Under the pieces are notes generated by a model. The model saw only the letters and a list, made by a program, of their open reading frames with translations, was not told where the DNA came from and did no database searches. Positions 8,903 to 17,821 of a stretch of 64,000 nt of DNA are shown in pieces. Within the stretch, counting starts at the first letter, position 1. Every line of letters starts with the position of its first letter. The stretch lies in the NCBI RefSeq assembly GCF_003286125.1, contig NZ_QMED01000005.1, forward strand, positions 163,918 to 227,917, in the 5' to 3' direction. Source of the DNA: Algibacillus agarilyticus (lineage in GTDB: Bacteria; Pseudomonadota; Gammaproteobacteria; Enterobacterales; Alteromonadaceae). Position numbers and translations under genes: made by a program.

Positions 8903-10568
8903 AAAGTACGCCGCTATACGAGAGATTGCTGACGCAATAGGAACAAAAACAGCAACACAAGAGCAAGAAAAGCAACTTGCTGAGTTACTAAGAGGTAACC
9001 TGGAGGCACAGCGTTTTTTTTACGATTACATGGGCATGCATATCGATTTACTCGCTCCTGCCGCTAGTAACTTCGAGTTTTCCTACAAACGAAAAATAGA
9101 AACCGCCGTTACAGAAGAGTTTACAGTGCGTCGCAAAGACACCTCTCAAACAATGAGTAACACAGATAATAATGAAGAAATAACACAAACTAGATTAAAA
9201 AATTCATCTGAGAAAAAACACGAACACGCCCAAAAAATACCGTTAATTGTCAAATATAAATTATGGCTGATACTAACCGCCGCAGTGTTATTGTTGCTGT
9301 TACTTTGGCAGCAGTTTAATCAAAGCTCTGCGCCTATTATTGCTAAAATAGAAAAAGGTCAACTATCCATTGTTGACCACGGTATGATCAACGGCAATCA
9401 TTTATTTTCAGGGGTATACCAAACGATTCAAGCGTCCAGTCTATTACTTGTTGATGGCAGTACATTGCACCTAGCCGCTCATAGTCATATTAAATTTTTT
9501 AACAACCACGAAATGCGACTAACTCAAGGTAAACTGAGTGTTGCACCCGCATCAGATAATAATAATATTATTGTTCATGTCCCTAACTTTACCTTGAATT
9601 CAAATGGCGGCAAATTTTCTATAGATTTAACACAAGATAAGCCCGTCATTGACAGTGGTGAAAACACCTTGTTAATACCAAGACGCTGGCAACCAAAACA
9701 CTTTTGGAGTTTTGATAGTCAAAGTGATCGCGTAATTGATTCAGTAGGTAGTGCCTCTGGCATACCCGCGGCAGGAGCCACTCGAACAACCGGTTTACTA
9801 GGTCGAGGCGGTTTTTATTTTAATAACCACTCTACTGATCGCATTGACCTAGGCAGTGGTGGCGGAACAGTGCCAGCTACGGGAACGTTTGCGGTATCTG
9901 ATGGTGTGACCATTGAAGTCTTGATCCGGCCTGAATACTCCGGTGAACTTGGCGAAATAGATCAAATATTTAGTAAAGATACTGGCGATGAAAAACTGCG
10001 TATGGTACTCGGTTTCCAACATAACAGCACCAAAAAACACCTACAGCCAGATCTCGATGTTAATGAAAGTTTAGAGTTTGGTTTATATATATTAGGCCAA
10101 GGTTACAACCGTTTAAAACTGCCGCTTGATGGGCTAAATGGCCGACCAACATTAGCACAGCTTAAAGACGGTAACATGCACCATATAGTCGTATCTTATA
10201 GTGTAAATACAGGACTTAAAGCAATATATATTGATGGACAAATGCTTGCTTCTTATCAGTATCCTCTCGGTTCTAAAATGCTAACGGGCGGTCCAGGAAG
10301 TGCTACAATAGGTAACACTCAAGGTGCAAACCGGTGGAAATTAAAATCGTTTTCAGGGGTTATTGATGAGGTTGCATTCTACGACTTCGCTTTACCTGCC
10401 TTTATGGTGCAAGCGCACTGGATAAATGTACAACAAGATAAAAATTACTTTGGTTTTCAGCCGAGTGCCAAAACACTGCCCAAAATAATGAACTTGGTGC
10501 TACCAGCATATTCTTCTGTGGAGCTTGACCCCTTAACAGGCTTACCCTACCAAGTACTTAAACAATAA
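8889..10568 (+). CDS. Single-pass membrane FecR-like/LamG-domain putative sensor and sigma regulator 1
   Basis: A 559-residue protein. Residues 1-120 are cytoplasmic and include EQEKQLAELL...NLEAQRFFYDYMGMH, a helical segment typical of partners of this sigma group. A membrane helix lies at about 124-141. A FecR-like periplasmic beta domain (about 150-255) follows, and then a concanavalin A-like/LamG domain (about 265-505) including GVTIEVLIRPEY and FSGVIDEVAFYDFALP. GGAG lies just before the ATG. Co-translation with the sigma factor and the topology suggest that it holds or activates the sigma factor when its LamG domain meets a glycan (inference). It is a paralogue of the protein at 38305; the LamG half is the best conserved part. 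Confidence 0.75.
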   Translation: MIRSEKYAAIREIADAIGTKTATQEQEKQLAELLRGNLEAQRFFYDYMGMHIDLLAPAASNFEFSYKRKIETAVTEEFTVRRKDTSQTMSNTDNNEEITQTRLKNSSEKKHEHAQKIPLIVKYKLWLILTAAVLLLLLLWQQFNQSSAPIIAKIEKGQLSIVDHGMINGNHLFSGVYQTIQASSLLLVDGSTLHLAAHSHIKFFNNHEMRLTQGKLSVAPASDNNNIIVHVPNFTLNSNGGKFSIDLTQDKPVIDSGENTLLIPRRWQPKHFWSFDSQSDRVIDSVGSASGIPAAGATRTTGLLGRGGFYFNNHSTDRIDLGSGGGTVPATGTFAVSDGVTIEVLIRPEYSGELGEIDQIFSKDTGDEKLRMVLGFQHNSTKKHLQPDLDVNESLEFGLYILGQGYNRLKLPLDGLNGRPTLAQLKDGNMHHIVVSYSVNTGLKAIYIDGQMLASYQYPLGSKMLTGGPGSATIGNTQGANRWKLKSFSGVIDEVAFYDFALPAFMVQAHWINVQQDKNYFGFQPSAKTLPKIMNLVLPAYSSVELDPLTGLPYQVLKQ

Positions 10569-10585
10569 CCGTATTCACTCATCTT

Positions 10586-10624
10586 ACAGCCGTCAAACGA
10601 CTTGTTAAATACATTGACGGCTGT
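10586..10624 (+). terminator. Hairpin after the sigma/LamG operon
   Basis: Perfect 11-base arms ACAGCCGTCAA and TTGACGGCTGT with a 17-base loop, 18 bases after the LamG-protein stop. There is no long T-run, so termination efficiency is uncertain. Confidence 0.6.
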
Positions 10625-10655
10625 TGCTACTATTCCAAATTAAATTAAAAAAACA

Positions 10656-10687
10656 GGGGTATCAATCCACTTTATTGGCGGCTTATT
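10656..10687 (+). promoter_or_regulatory. Putative ECF sigma promoter upstream of sulfatase 1
   Basis: GGGGTATCAAT, 15 bases, CTTATT, about 115 bases before the sulfatase GTG start. It matches the motif at six other genes of the locus in box sequence and spacing. Confidence 0.65.
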
Positions 10688-10802
10688 ACATATAGAAGCA
10701 CCATTTTTTGTCTAAAAATGACGTTTTTCTAAATTTAACGCTTTAATGTTTAAACTTTAAAAGCAGAGCAACGTCACTCTTATAATAAGCAGGAATAACC
10801 CA

Positions 10803-12299
10803 GTGAATGATATAAATAAATCTGTTAAAGCAGGCTTTTTAATACTGTTGATAGCCACGATGATCAGTGCATGTACGCTACTTGAAAGCAATATACAGCA
10901 AGAGACTGTTTATCAAGTGAATAAAACAGATAATGCCGAACCGCCAAGCCAAGCAAAAAAGCAAAATATTGTGATGATCATGGTTGATGATTTACGCCCG
11001 GTACTGGGTGTTTACGGCGACAAAAATGCCCATACTCCCAATATGGATGCCTTAGCCGCGCAAGGTGTTACCTTTACCCAAGCTTACGCCAATGTACCGG
11101 TTTGTGGTGCCTCTCGTGCCAGTATGCTTACGGGGATCCGCCCCACTAAAACCCGTTTCATTAATTATAAAGCGGTGGCAGAAAAAGATGCCCCTGGTGC
11201 AAAATCATTACCCCAAGTATTACGAGAGTCTGGTTATCACACCATGGCAATAGGTAAAATATTTCATACCGGTAGTGATTTAGCCGAAGAAAGTTGGAGT
11301 GAAAAAGTACAACATTCAGGGCTGCCACATGCCACTCGTTTAAACCCTAATTCAGAAAACCACCTGAAAACAAAGAAAAACAGTAAGCGTATTAATGGCC
11401 CTTGGTACGAAACGGCTGATGTCGCCGATGAAGCCTACCCTGACGGTAAAGTAAAAGAGAAAGCATTAACCGCATTAAGCAGACTTGCCAAGCAAGATCA
11501 ACCTTTCTTTTTAGGCGTTGGTTTTATTCGCCCGCACTTACCGTTTTATGCGCCCAAAAAGTATTATGATTTACATCCAAAAGAGAAGTTTTCACCGTTC
11601 TTTCATCGGGAAAAACCAACTAATGCCCCAGAATCGCTTCGTGGATCAGGTGAAATTCATACCTATCATCATAAGGGGTATACTTTCAACAGTGACGCTT
11701 TTCATGTGTCGTCATTACAGGGCTATTATGCTTCGGTAAGTTATATTGACGCACTGGTTGGTGACGTAGTTGCTCAAATTGACCGCCTTGGCCTGCGCGA
11801 AAACACCACCATTATGCTGATCAGCGATCATGGTTTTAACTTGGGTGAGCATAACTTTTGGACGAAACACACCATGTTAGAAACCTCATTGCGTATTCCG
11901 ATGATCGTCTCTGGACCAAATATAGCGAAAAACCAAAAAACCGATGCCTTGGTTGAGCTGCTTGATGTTTTTCCTACCATTACTGAAATCACCAACCTTA
12001 GCGCGCCAGCACAAATAGAGGGTGAGAGTTTTGTGAAGTCTTTAAAAGACCCTGCGCTTAAACATAAAAAACAAATCTATAGCCGCTTTAAAGCAGGAGA
12101 CTCTATTGTTACCGATGACTTTATTTTCACGTCATACACAACAAAAGATAACCAAATAGAAGAAATGTTATATGACCATAAACAAGATCCACATGAAATC
12201 AATAATGTAGTGCACGAGCCAAGTTATCAAAGTCGCGCCGCTCAGTTACGTGCACAATTAGCTGCGTGCATGCAACAGCAAAATTGCGAGACGCATTAA
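10803..12299 (+). CDS. S1 family sulfatase 1 (iduronate-2-sulfatase-like), lipoprotein
   Basis: A formylglycine-dependent sulfatase that should remove sulfate esters from ulvan oligosaccharides. The nucleophile motif is CGASR, with Cys101 to be converted to formylglycine. Metal-binding residues appear in MIMVDDLRP (Asp62, Asp63) and ISDHGFNLGEH. The segment GVGFIRPHLPFYAPKKYYDL is typical of the iduronate-2-sulfatase-like subfamily (S1_7), known from ulvan loci. The GTG start at 10803 has AGGA upstream. The lipobox ISAC (Cys24) predicts membrane anchoring. It carries its own putative ECF promoter and is followed 247 bases later by the DUF1961-like gene in the same direction. Confidence 0.88.
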   Translation: MNDINKSVKAGFLILLIATMISACTLLESNIQQETVYQVNKTDNAEPPSQAKKQNIVMIMVDDLRPVLGVYGDKNAHTPNMDALAAQGVTFTQAYANVPVCGASRASMLTGIRPTKTRFINYKAVAEKDAPGAKSLPQVLRESGYHTMAIGKIFHTGSDLAEESWSEKVQHSGLPHATRLNPNSENHLKTKKNSKRINGPWYETADVADEAYPDGKVKEKALTALSRLAKQDQPFFLGVGFIRPHLPFYAPKKYYDLHPKEKFSPFFHREKPTNAPESLRGSGEIHTYHHKGYTFNSDAFHVSSLQGYYASVSYIDALVGDVVAQIDRLGLRENTTIMLISDHGFNLGEHNFWTKHTMLETSLRIPMIVSGPNIAKNQKTDALVELLDVFPTITEITNLSAPAQIEGESFVKSLKDPALKHKKQIYSRFKAGDSIVTDDFIFTSYTTKDNQIEEMLYDHKQDPHEINNVVHEPSYQSRAAQLRAQLAACMQQQNCETH

Positions 12300-12546
12300 G
12301 TAGGTTACGAGATATTTGTATTGTTGCTGTAATCATGCCTTGTATTACAGCGCTACCCGACGATGAAAATAATCTTTAATACAGAACGTCAAATGAATAA
12401 GAACAACAAACATTGTCAAAAGCCATACGACTGGCGATAACTTTTTGTTCGAATTTCAACTAGGTTTGTCATGAAACATTGCGACAAAACAGATCAGACC
12501 AAACAGCTCTTAAAAAACGTTTATAAAAATTTAAGTAAGGGATCAC

Positions 12547-13425
12547 ATGTTATTTATTAAAAAGACCACAGCGTTATTATTACTGTCAATAGTGGTAACA
12601 CTCCTGACTGCTGGCTGTGCAACCAATTGCCCCAAAATAACAGCGACCACTAACTGCAATTCACAAGCGCAGCATGTAAACCATCAAAAAAACAGTGAAA
12701 ACCCAGCCCAGCCAGACAGTGAGGGCTGGGTTTTACAGTTTGAAGATTTAGGAGAAGCACCGTGGCAAGACAATTGGTTTCTTGATGGCCGTTCAGCCAA
12801 AGTTACCAACACCCAAAAAGGCATTCAAATAATTGCCGGACCAGAGCCTAAAAATGATGCTCACCACGCGGTATTATGGACCAAACAACAGTTCTTCGGT
12901 GATATCAAAATTGAATACGATTTCACTAAAATAGATGATATGAAAACCATGGTGAATATATTATTCATTCAAGCGACTGGTATAGGGGGCGAGTTTGATC
13001 AAGACATTTCATTATGGAACCATCGTCGCCAAGTGCCGTCGATGAAGTTTTATTTTGAACGGATGAAATTGTTACACATTAGTTATGCTGCTTACAGACA
13101 AGTCAATGATGATCCTGACTATGACTACATCAGAGCACGCGCCTACCCTTTACACCCCACCAAAGGCTTTAAAGGGATGGAGGTGCCGCCGAGCTACTAT
13201 CGCACTGGTTTATTCAAAAAAGACGTTACCTACACCATGGTCGTTGAAAAAACTAAAACCCAAATGACCTTATCAGTGAAAGAGAAAAATGCCCCAGATA
13301 CATCATTAAAAGCATTCACCTGGCGACTACCAGAACGAGGACAAGTTGACTATGGCCGTATCGGATTAAGGCAAATGTATACCCGAAATTCGATTTATAA
13401 TAATTTTCGTGTGTATACACGTTAA
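12547..13425 (+). CDS. DUF1961-like lipoprotein (candidate jelly-roll carbohydrate-active protein)
   Basis: A 292-residue lipoprotein (lipobox TAGC, Cys24). After a Ser/Asn-rich linker, residues about 60-290 resemble the DUF1961 family: HHAVLWTKQQFFGDIKIEYD, FIQATGIG, MKFYFERMKLLHISYAAYRQ and GRIGLRQMYTRNSIYNNFRV. These suggest an all-beta concanavalin A-like fold. No catalytic residues can be named. Its place after a sulfatase inside the ulvan locus suggests a lyase, hydrolase or glycan-binding role. I see no copy of the shared promoter motif directly upstream. Confidence 0.55.
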   Translation: MLFIKKTTALLLLSIVVTLLTAGCATNCPKITATTNCNSQAQHVNHQKNSENPAQPDSEGWVLQFEDLGEAPWQDNWFLDGRSAKVTNTQKGIQIIAGPEPKNDAHHAVLWTKQQFFGDIKIEYDFTKIDDMKTMVNILFIQATGIGGEFDQDISLWNHRRQVPSMKFYFERMKLLHISYAAYRQVNDDPDYDYIRARAYPLHPTKGFKGMEVPPSYYRTGLFKKDVTYTMVVEKTKTQMTLSVKEKNAPDTSLKAFTWRLPERGQVDYGRIGLRQMYTRNSIYNNFRVYTR

Positions 13426-13949
13426 TAATAAGATTTCACGCTTAACAAACAAAGTAGAGCCGATTGACCGTATTATTGATGCAGACTTTGGAGCAAAAGA
13501 AAAGCGCGTTCTACTGCGAAAGTCAGGCTTACTACTGGCGCCTGACTAAGGTTACATATTCAATTTAGTAACTAACTCATTTCGAGGCAAAAGTAAGTCA
13601 GCTAGTAACGCGCCAATGGACAGAAACGAGCTAGGACGAATGCGTGCTTTGTGCCAATAGTGGAAGCATACAGTCAAATTTTCAATATCGGTTTTCTGCT
13701 GATAAGCAGACGTTTAACCAACTCAAATTCTGCATATTTGGTAGGTCATCATAAGCAAAGTGCATCCAACTTTTAGAATGATATCGTTTAATGTCTCGCT
13801 TTGTCGCAACGCCGAGCTGGATTAATATAGTTAAGTGGACAGATGATTCACACCTTAGCGTGTGATCTGCGCCTGGCAGAAGCTGTCCGAAAACAACGAT
13901 ACAAAAATATATGCGATGTGAACCACCTGAGGTATTGAGTCTAAAGCAT
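13426..13949. other. Junction between ulvan genes and the reverse-transcriptase module; structured RNA candidate
   Basis: About 520 bases without a clear gene. A short start-less open stretch at 13431-13549 (+) reads IDRIIDADFGAKEKRVLLRK and may be a gene remnant. At 13837-13888 there is a nested inverted repeat: GGACAG/CTGTCC encloses TCACAC/GTGTGA. On the minus strand this would be transcribed downstream of the second reverse transcriptase and is a candidate for the non-coding RNA that such systems use. Confidence 0.4.
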
Positions 13950-15938
13950 TTAGTAAGGGCTTCGCAATTCCTTTTTCATTAAAATTTGGGCCAAATTCTC
14001 TCGTTTCCATGTAAAGAACCATTCTTGGCTTTTGAGATAATCGAAAACGGTATCATCTGACGGTGGCTGTCTTAACTTAGACCAAATAATACTGAATAAC
14101 GCCTGTTTAAATGTATCACCAAAAAACGGGTTAGAAAGGCTATCGAACATCATGCAAGTTAAGTCTGTACAACTCCGTATTTGCTCGCTATCACTGGCAG
14201 TGAATACTTCTAATATCTCGTTCTCTATAAACGAATTTATCTCACTGTGCTCAGCCTTATTTTCAATAAAGCTAGACAATACCATTAATTGAAAATAACC
14301 AAGTTGAGCGCCTTCCTTTTTTATTAACTTACTTTGCTCATCGCGCTCTAGATCAAATAGATCAATTAATTTAGATTCTGAAATAGGATAATCATCAAAA
14401 TTTGTTCTTATAGACACCAAAAGGTTTAAAGTTTCAATTGAGTTGGCCTTACCTTTATCTTTCATCTTGGAAAGCAGCAACACTGACTCATCGTATATTT
14501 TCTTACGGACGTTATCTTTAAAAGATACATGAGTAACCTTTGTGATAGTGTTCAACCTAACAACTATTTGAGTAATAATGTAAGTTGTTCTGACTCTAAT
14601 ATCCATGCTGTAAATAAAAAATGAAATTTCTAAAACGAACAACAGTAATTTAAGTAGTTGCTCCGTATTATTTTCTACAAGCGACGATTTAACTCTTTCA
14701 TCTTCAAGTATGCGATAAAGCTTTCGTCTTACCTCACCAAGTGTATAGCCACTTAAACTCTCATAACTCACGTCATTATCTTTAACGAGTCTTTTTAAGT
14801 TTTTTATAAATCGGTTTGCTTCCCTAGATGGATTGATAGGCTTGATAAAAGAAGCATCTTCTTTTTTCTCATGTTCTTCCGTTAATAGATTTTCAAAAGT
14901 CTTTGAAACTAAGTCTTTTGCATCCATTTTTGCAATAGTTAATCCAGTAATAAATGGCACTTCAACAAACTCAGTTTTTGATTCATTCACAAACAGTTTG
15001 AACTCTTCTAGTTCTCCTAAAACTACATCTAATATTTTCTTTGCTGTAGATTGATTTTTTGTATAAAGGAAATAATCGTCTACATAACGTCTAACTGTGT
15101 AGTCGCTGTCAAACCGAAGTTTTAGCTTGTTTTTCACGTTTTCGATAATATTAAGGTCGATACGCTGTAAAATAACTTCTGCAAATATCCTAGAAAATTC
15201 TGGGCCTATTATTATTCCACTGTTTTCATCTTCATTAGCTTGTAGCATCAATTGCTCAAACTGCGATTCCACTGAAAAATGTTGCGAGTATCGTTTGGCA
15301 AACTCTTTACCTTTTAAAGCCCAGCCAAAGCTAGGAACAAATATATTATGGAAGCATTTAGAGATATCAAACCGTGTTAAGTGTTCAAACTTTTTTTCTA
15401 TTCTGTGTGATTCATAGGAATCATAATACTTATACAAGAAGTTGTATTTCTTATAGGTAAAGTAAGAGCTGGCAAACTTAGACTCCTTTTCAAAACCATC
15501 TCTTTCAACTTCAACGCCTTCGCGAGTTACTGGTTCAGAGCTATCTTCAAGTTCCTTTTCATAAAACCTTGAAGCAACCCTACTAGGCGCTCGCAAACTC
15601 ACGGGGCTTCTAGAGCAAAGCTCGGTGATTAATGAGTCATAATCTCTGTATAAATTCGAAATCTTAATTTGAACCGCAGGATGTGGAACTGACAAAAGTC
15701 TTTTACTCTTTGAGTTCTTATGAATTCTATAGTTGTATGGTTTCGTGTACTTCTCATAGTCAAAGAACAGTTTAATAAAGCCTGAGATAGATGGGGCTAC
15801 TGAACTAAAAGGAGATTCTTGCCCTTTGAGGTAGTGGTAAACACCTTCATTTAAAAAGTTGATCGGAACTTCATAAGGCAAAGTATCAGTGATTATTACG
15901 CGAAAGTGATCATGTTTATCAACCTTAGCTTTACCCAT
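13950..15938 (-). CDS. drt3b: Defence-associated reverse transcriptase, second subunit (Drt3b/UG8-like)
   Basis: A protein of about 662 residues with a reverse transcriptase core in its first half: motif A FDISKCFH, then GIIIGPEFSRIFAEVIL, then the catalytic YVDD (near residue 285) in VRRYVDDYFLYTKN, followed by FVNESKTEF. The C-terminal 300 residues are helical and have no domain I recognise. The ATG at 15938 overlaps the stop of the preceding reverse transcriptase as TAATG and has AGAGGTG upstream; a GTG nine bases earlier is an alternative. Length, order and pairing with a ~411-residue reverse transcriptase match the two-gene DRT type 3 (UG3 plus UG8) anti-phage system. Gene-level assignment is from architecture, not a search. 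Confidence 0.72.
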   Translation of the reverse strand: MGKAKVDKHDHFRVIITDTLPYEVPINFLNEGVYHYLKGQESPFSSVAPSISGFIKLFFDYEKYTKPYNYRIHKNSKSKRLLSVPHPAVQIKISNLYRDYDSLITELCSRSPVSLRAPSRVASRFYEKELEDSSEPVTREGVEVERDGFEKESKFASSYFTYKKYNFLYKYYDSYESHRIEKKFEHLTRFDISKCFHNIFVPSFGWALKGKEFAKRYSQHFSVESQFEQLMLQANEDENSGIIIGPEFSRIFAEVILQRIDLNIIENVKNKLKLRFDSDYTVRRYVDDYFLYTKNQSTAKKILDVVLGELEEFKLFVNESKTEFVEVPFITGLTIAKMDAKDLVSKTFENLLTEEHEKKEDASFIKPINPSREANRFIKNLKRLVKDNDVSYESLSGYTLGEVRRKLYRILEDERVKSSLVENNTEQLLKLLLFVLEISFFIYSMDIRVRTTYIITQIVVRLNTITKVTHVSFKDNVRKKIYDESVLLLSKMKDKGKANSIETLNLLVSIRTNFDDYPISESKLIDLFDLERDEQSKLIKKEGAQLGYFQLMVLSSFIENKAEHSEINSFIENEILEVFTASDSEQIRSCTDLTCMMFDSLSNPFFGDTFKQALFSIIWSKLRQPPSDDTVFDYLKSQEWFFTWKRENLAQILMKKELRSPY

Positions 15939-17173
15939 TACCAACACCTCTTTATTTTTTTATTCAAGTCGTTGGAAAAACTGTTCATCACTCGGTTATT
16001 AAAGCCAAATTGAAATGATATTGCTTCTATTTGTCTAAGCCTAATGTCACTGGCAGTGCCACCATGATTTTTTATTAACTGCATAGCAGAATAAGCAGGC
16101 TCTTTACTTGAATTGATAAACTTCTGATAAAAAGCATCCAGTTCTTTCAACTGAGAATGGTCATTTATTAGTGGGTAGTTATAGTAAATACCTGACTTTA
16201 ATTTTGTTTTTTCTATATCACCGATAATATATTGATTAGCACTTAAAAACTTTAATCTAGCTAACAATAGCTTATACCTTCTATCTTTTGAGTACGCTCG
16301 ACAAGTCCTACGAACTCGTTCTTTAATCTTGTTGATCTTATTCTTACTTATTAATACTTTAACTTTTCTTCTGTTTTTAAATTTCCTTGGGCAATTCTCA
16401 ATTTGCAACTTATAGCCAAGGTAGTCGATTTCTGTCACATTTCCTCGACTCGAATCATTTAGCGTAGTGTAAATACTTTTATCAGTGTTTAGCGAAAGCT
16501 CTTTTGCAGAAGCCTTTAGCCTTTCCTTCATAATAGATTCAAGCTGGGCTTGTTCACCTGAGTAAAACACTATGATGTCGTCAACATACCTAGCATAGAA
16601 GTAAACTTTGCTATCAAGCTTGATTTGCTTATCAAAATGACGAATCCTAATTTCTGATAGTGTAGAACTAAGTGACATTCCTCTAGGTAGCCCTTGAATT
16701 CCTTGGCTAGCAAGCTGTATATCCCATTGTTTCAGTGCCATTCTGTTTTGGTGTGATAGCAGCCATTCTTCTGTGATGAATTTAACAATGGACGTTCGAT
16801 CTAATGATTCATAAAAGTCTTTAATATCAAGACGAGCGATGGTAACAGGCTGAGAGTCTTTGGCTAAAGCTATTGTCTGTTTGACTATGGCATGTCGATC
16901 AGATGGTCTAACTTTAAAAAGTCGGCGAATATTGTCATTTAGTTTTTTAGCGACTAGTTCATCGGCAGCACTCGCAAATGCCCAACCAACTTTACCCTTA
17001 AATGATTTTTTTGCGAACCGAGAAAATTGGTACTCGCCTGCACTTAATTTTCCTTCAATTTGCTCATAGGTATTAGCAACAAAATTACTATATTCAGTAC
17101 CTGGTTGAAATTTTTTCCATGTATTAATACCCAAAAGCTTAATCGCTTTTTTAGAAATTGATTGATCCAGCAT
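15938..17173 (-). CDS. drt3a: Defence-associated reverse transcriptase, first subunit (Drt3a/UG3-like)
   Basis: A 411-residue reverse transcriptase with motif A LDIKDFYESL (Asp116), the GLPRGMSLSSTLSEI segment before motif C, and catalytic YVDD at 196-199 in YARYVDDIIVFY, followed by LSLNTDKS. No intron-maturase X domain or HNH domain is apparent, which argues against a group II intron protein. It begins 18 bases after a membrane-protein gene and overlaps the larger reverse transcriptase downstream. The pairing matches DRT3, in which the two enzymes act together with a non-coding RNA in phage defence (family knowledge). Confidence 0.74.
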   Translation of the reverse strand: MLDQSISKKAIKLLGINTWKKFQPGTEYSNFVANTYEQIEGKLSAGEYQFSRFAKKSFKGKVGWAFASAADELVAKKLNDNIRRLFKVRPSDRHAIVKQTIALAKDSQPVTIARLDIKDFYESLDRTSIVKFITEEWLLSHQNRMALKQWDIQLASQGIQGLPRGMSLSSTLSEIRIRHFDKQIKLDSKVYFYARYVDDIIVFYSGEQAQLESIMKERLKASAKELSLNTDKSIYTTLNDSSRGNVTEIDYLGYKLQIENCPRKFKNRRKVKVLISKNKINKIKERVRRTCRAYSKDRRYKLLLARLKFLSANQYIIGDIEKTKLKSGIYYNYPLINDHSQLKELDAFYQKFINSSKEPAYSAMQLIKNHGGTASDIRLRQIEAISFQFGFNNRVMNSFSNDLNKKIKRCW

Positions 17174-17191
17174 GTAAAAGTCCTTTTCTTT

Positions 17192-17821
17192 CTATGGTTG
17201 TTGCTCGTCCTTTGAAACCACCAAAGCTAAATAGTTATAATAAACAGCTTCTTCCATATGGTTTTTAAAAACTTGAGAGCGTTTTAAAAATTGGTAGGCG
17301 CTGAAAGCTATTAAAACATTAATAGAAATATTGATAGCATCGCATTTAAAAACAAACCAATTAGCTATAAATATCAGCGCTAGCAACACGCTCATACTTC
17401 GGTAAAAACCAAATCTAGCCAAAAAGATATCATGATTTGAGTTTTGAAATTTTAGCTCTACAACTGCTTTACAATACCTATATAGGTTAGCTGAATTGAT
17501 TTCATCATCTGGAAGGTGTCTTTTGATAGTATTAACTAAGAATTCTTTATTTCTTATTTCTCTTGGCTTAAACCAGGCAAATTTTTCGATATGTTTAGCT
17601 AACCAGTTTGCAATAGGCTCAATAAACATACCGACTAATAAAAATACTATTGGAACCACAATCACTAGGCTCCCAGAAAAATCTTTTAAATCTTTTGCCC
17701 AACTTGGAAAAAGAATACCCAAGCCATAAAATATATAGAATATAGCTGCGAGAGATACAAAACATCCTACGGTCAAGTAGGTTCCGATATCCCAAAATGA
17801 TAATTTTCCCTTTTCAAACAT
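17192..17821 (-). CDS. Four-TM membrane protein, first gene of the reverse-transcriptase operon
   Basis: A 209-residue protein that I do not recognise. Predicted membrane helices lie near residues 12-34 (YLTVGCFVSLAAIFYIFYGL), 48-70 (GSLVIVVPIVFLLVGMFIEP), 143-160 (MSVLLALIFIANWFVF) and 163-178. A charged cytoplasmic segment of about 70 residues separates the two pairs. It lies 18 bases upstream of the first reverse transcriptase on the same strand, so it is almost certainly co-transcribed. Membrane proteins next to nucleic-acid-sensing enzymes are often toxic effectors in defence systems, so it may be the effector or an accessory of this DRT3-like system (inference). It has no lipobox or export signal. 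Confidence 0.7.
   Translation of the reverse strand: MFEKGKLSFWDIGTYLTVGCFVSLAAIFYIFYGLGILFPSWAKDLKDFSGSLVIVVPIVFLLVGMFIEPIANWLAKHIEKFAWFKPREIRNKEFLVNTIKRHLPDDEINSANLYRYCKAVVELKFQNSNHDIFLARFGFYRSMSVLLALIFIANWFVFKCDAINISINVLIAFSAYQFLKRSQVFKNHMEEAVYYNYLALVVSKDEQQP

Noticed and set aside
13950-17173. Group II intron or retron interpretation of the two reverse transcriptases
   Set aside because: Neither protein shows maturase X or HNH parts, no domain V hairpin was found beside them, and two overlapping reverse transcriptases of these sizes fit DRT3 better.
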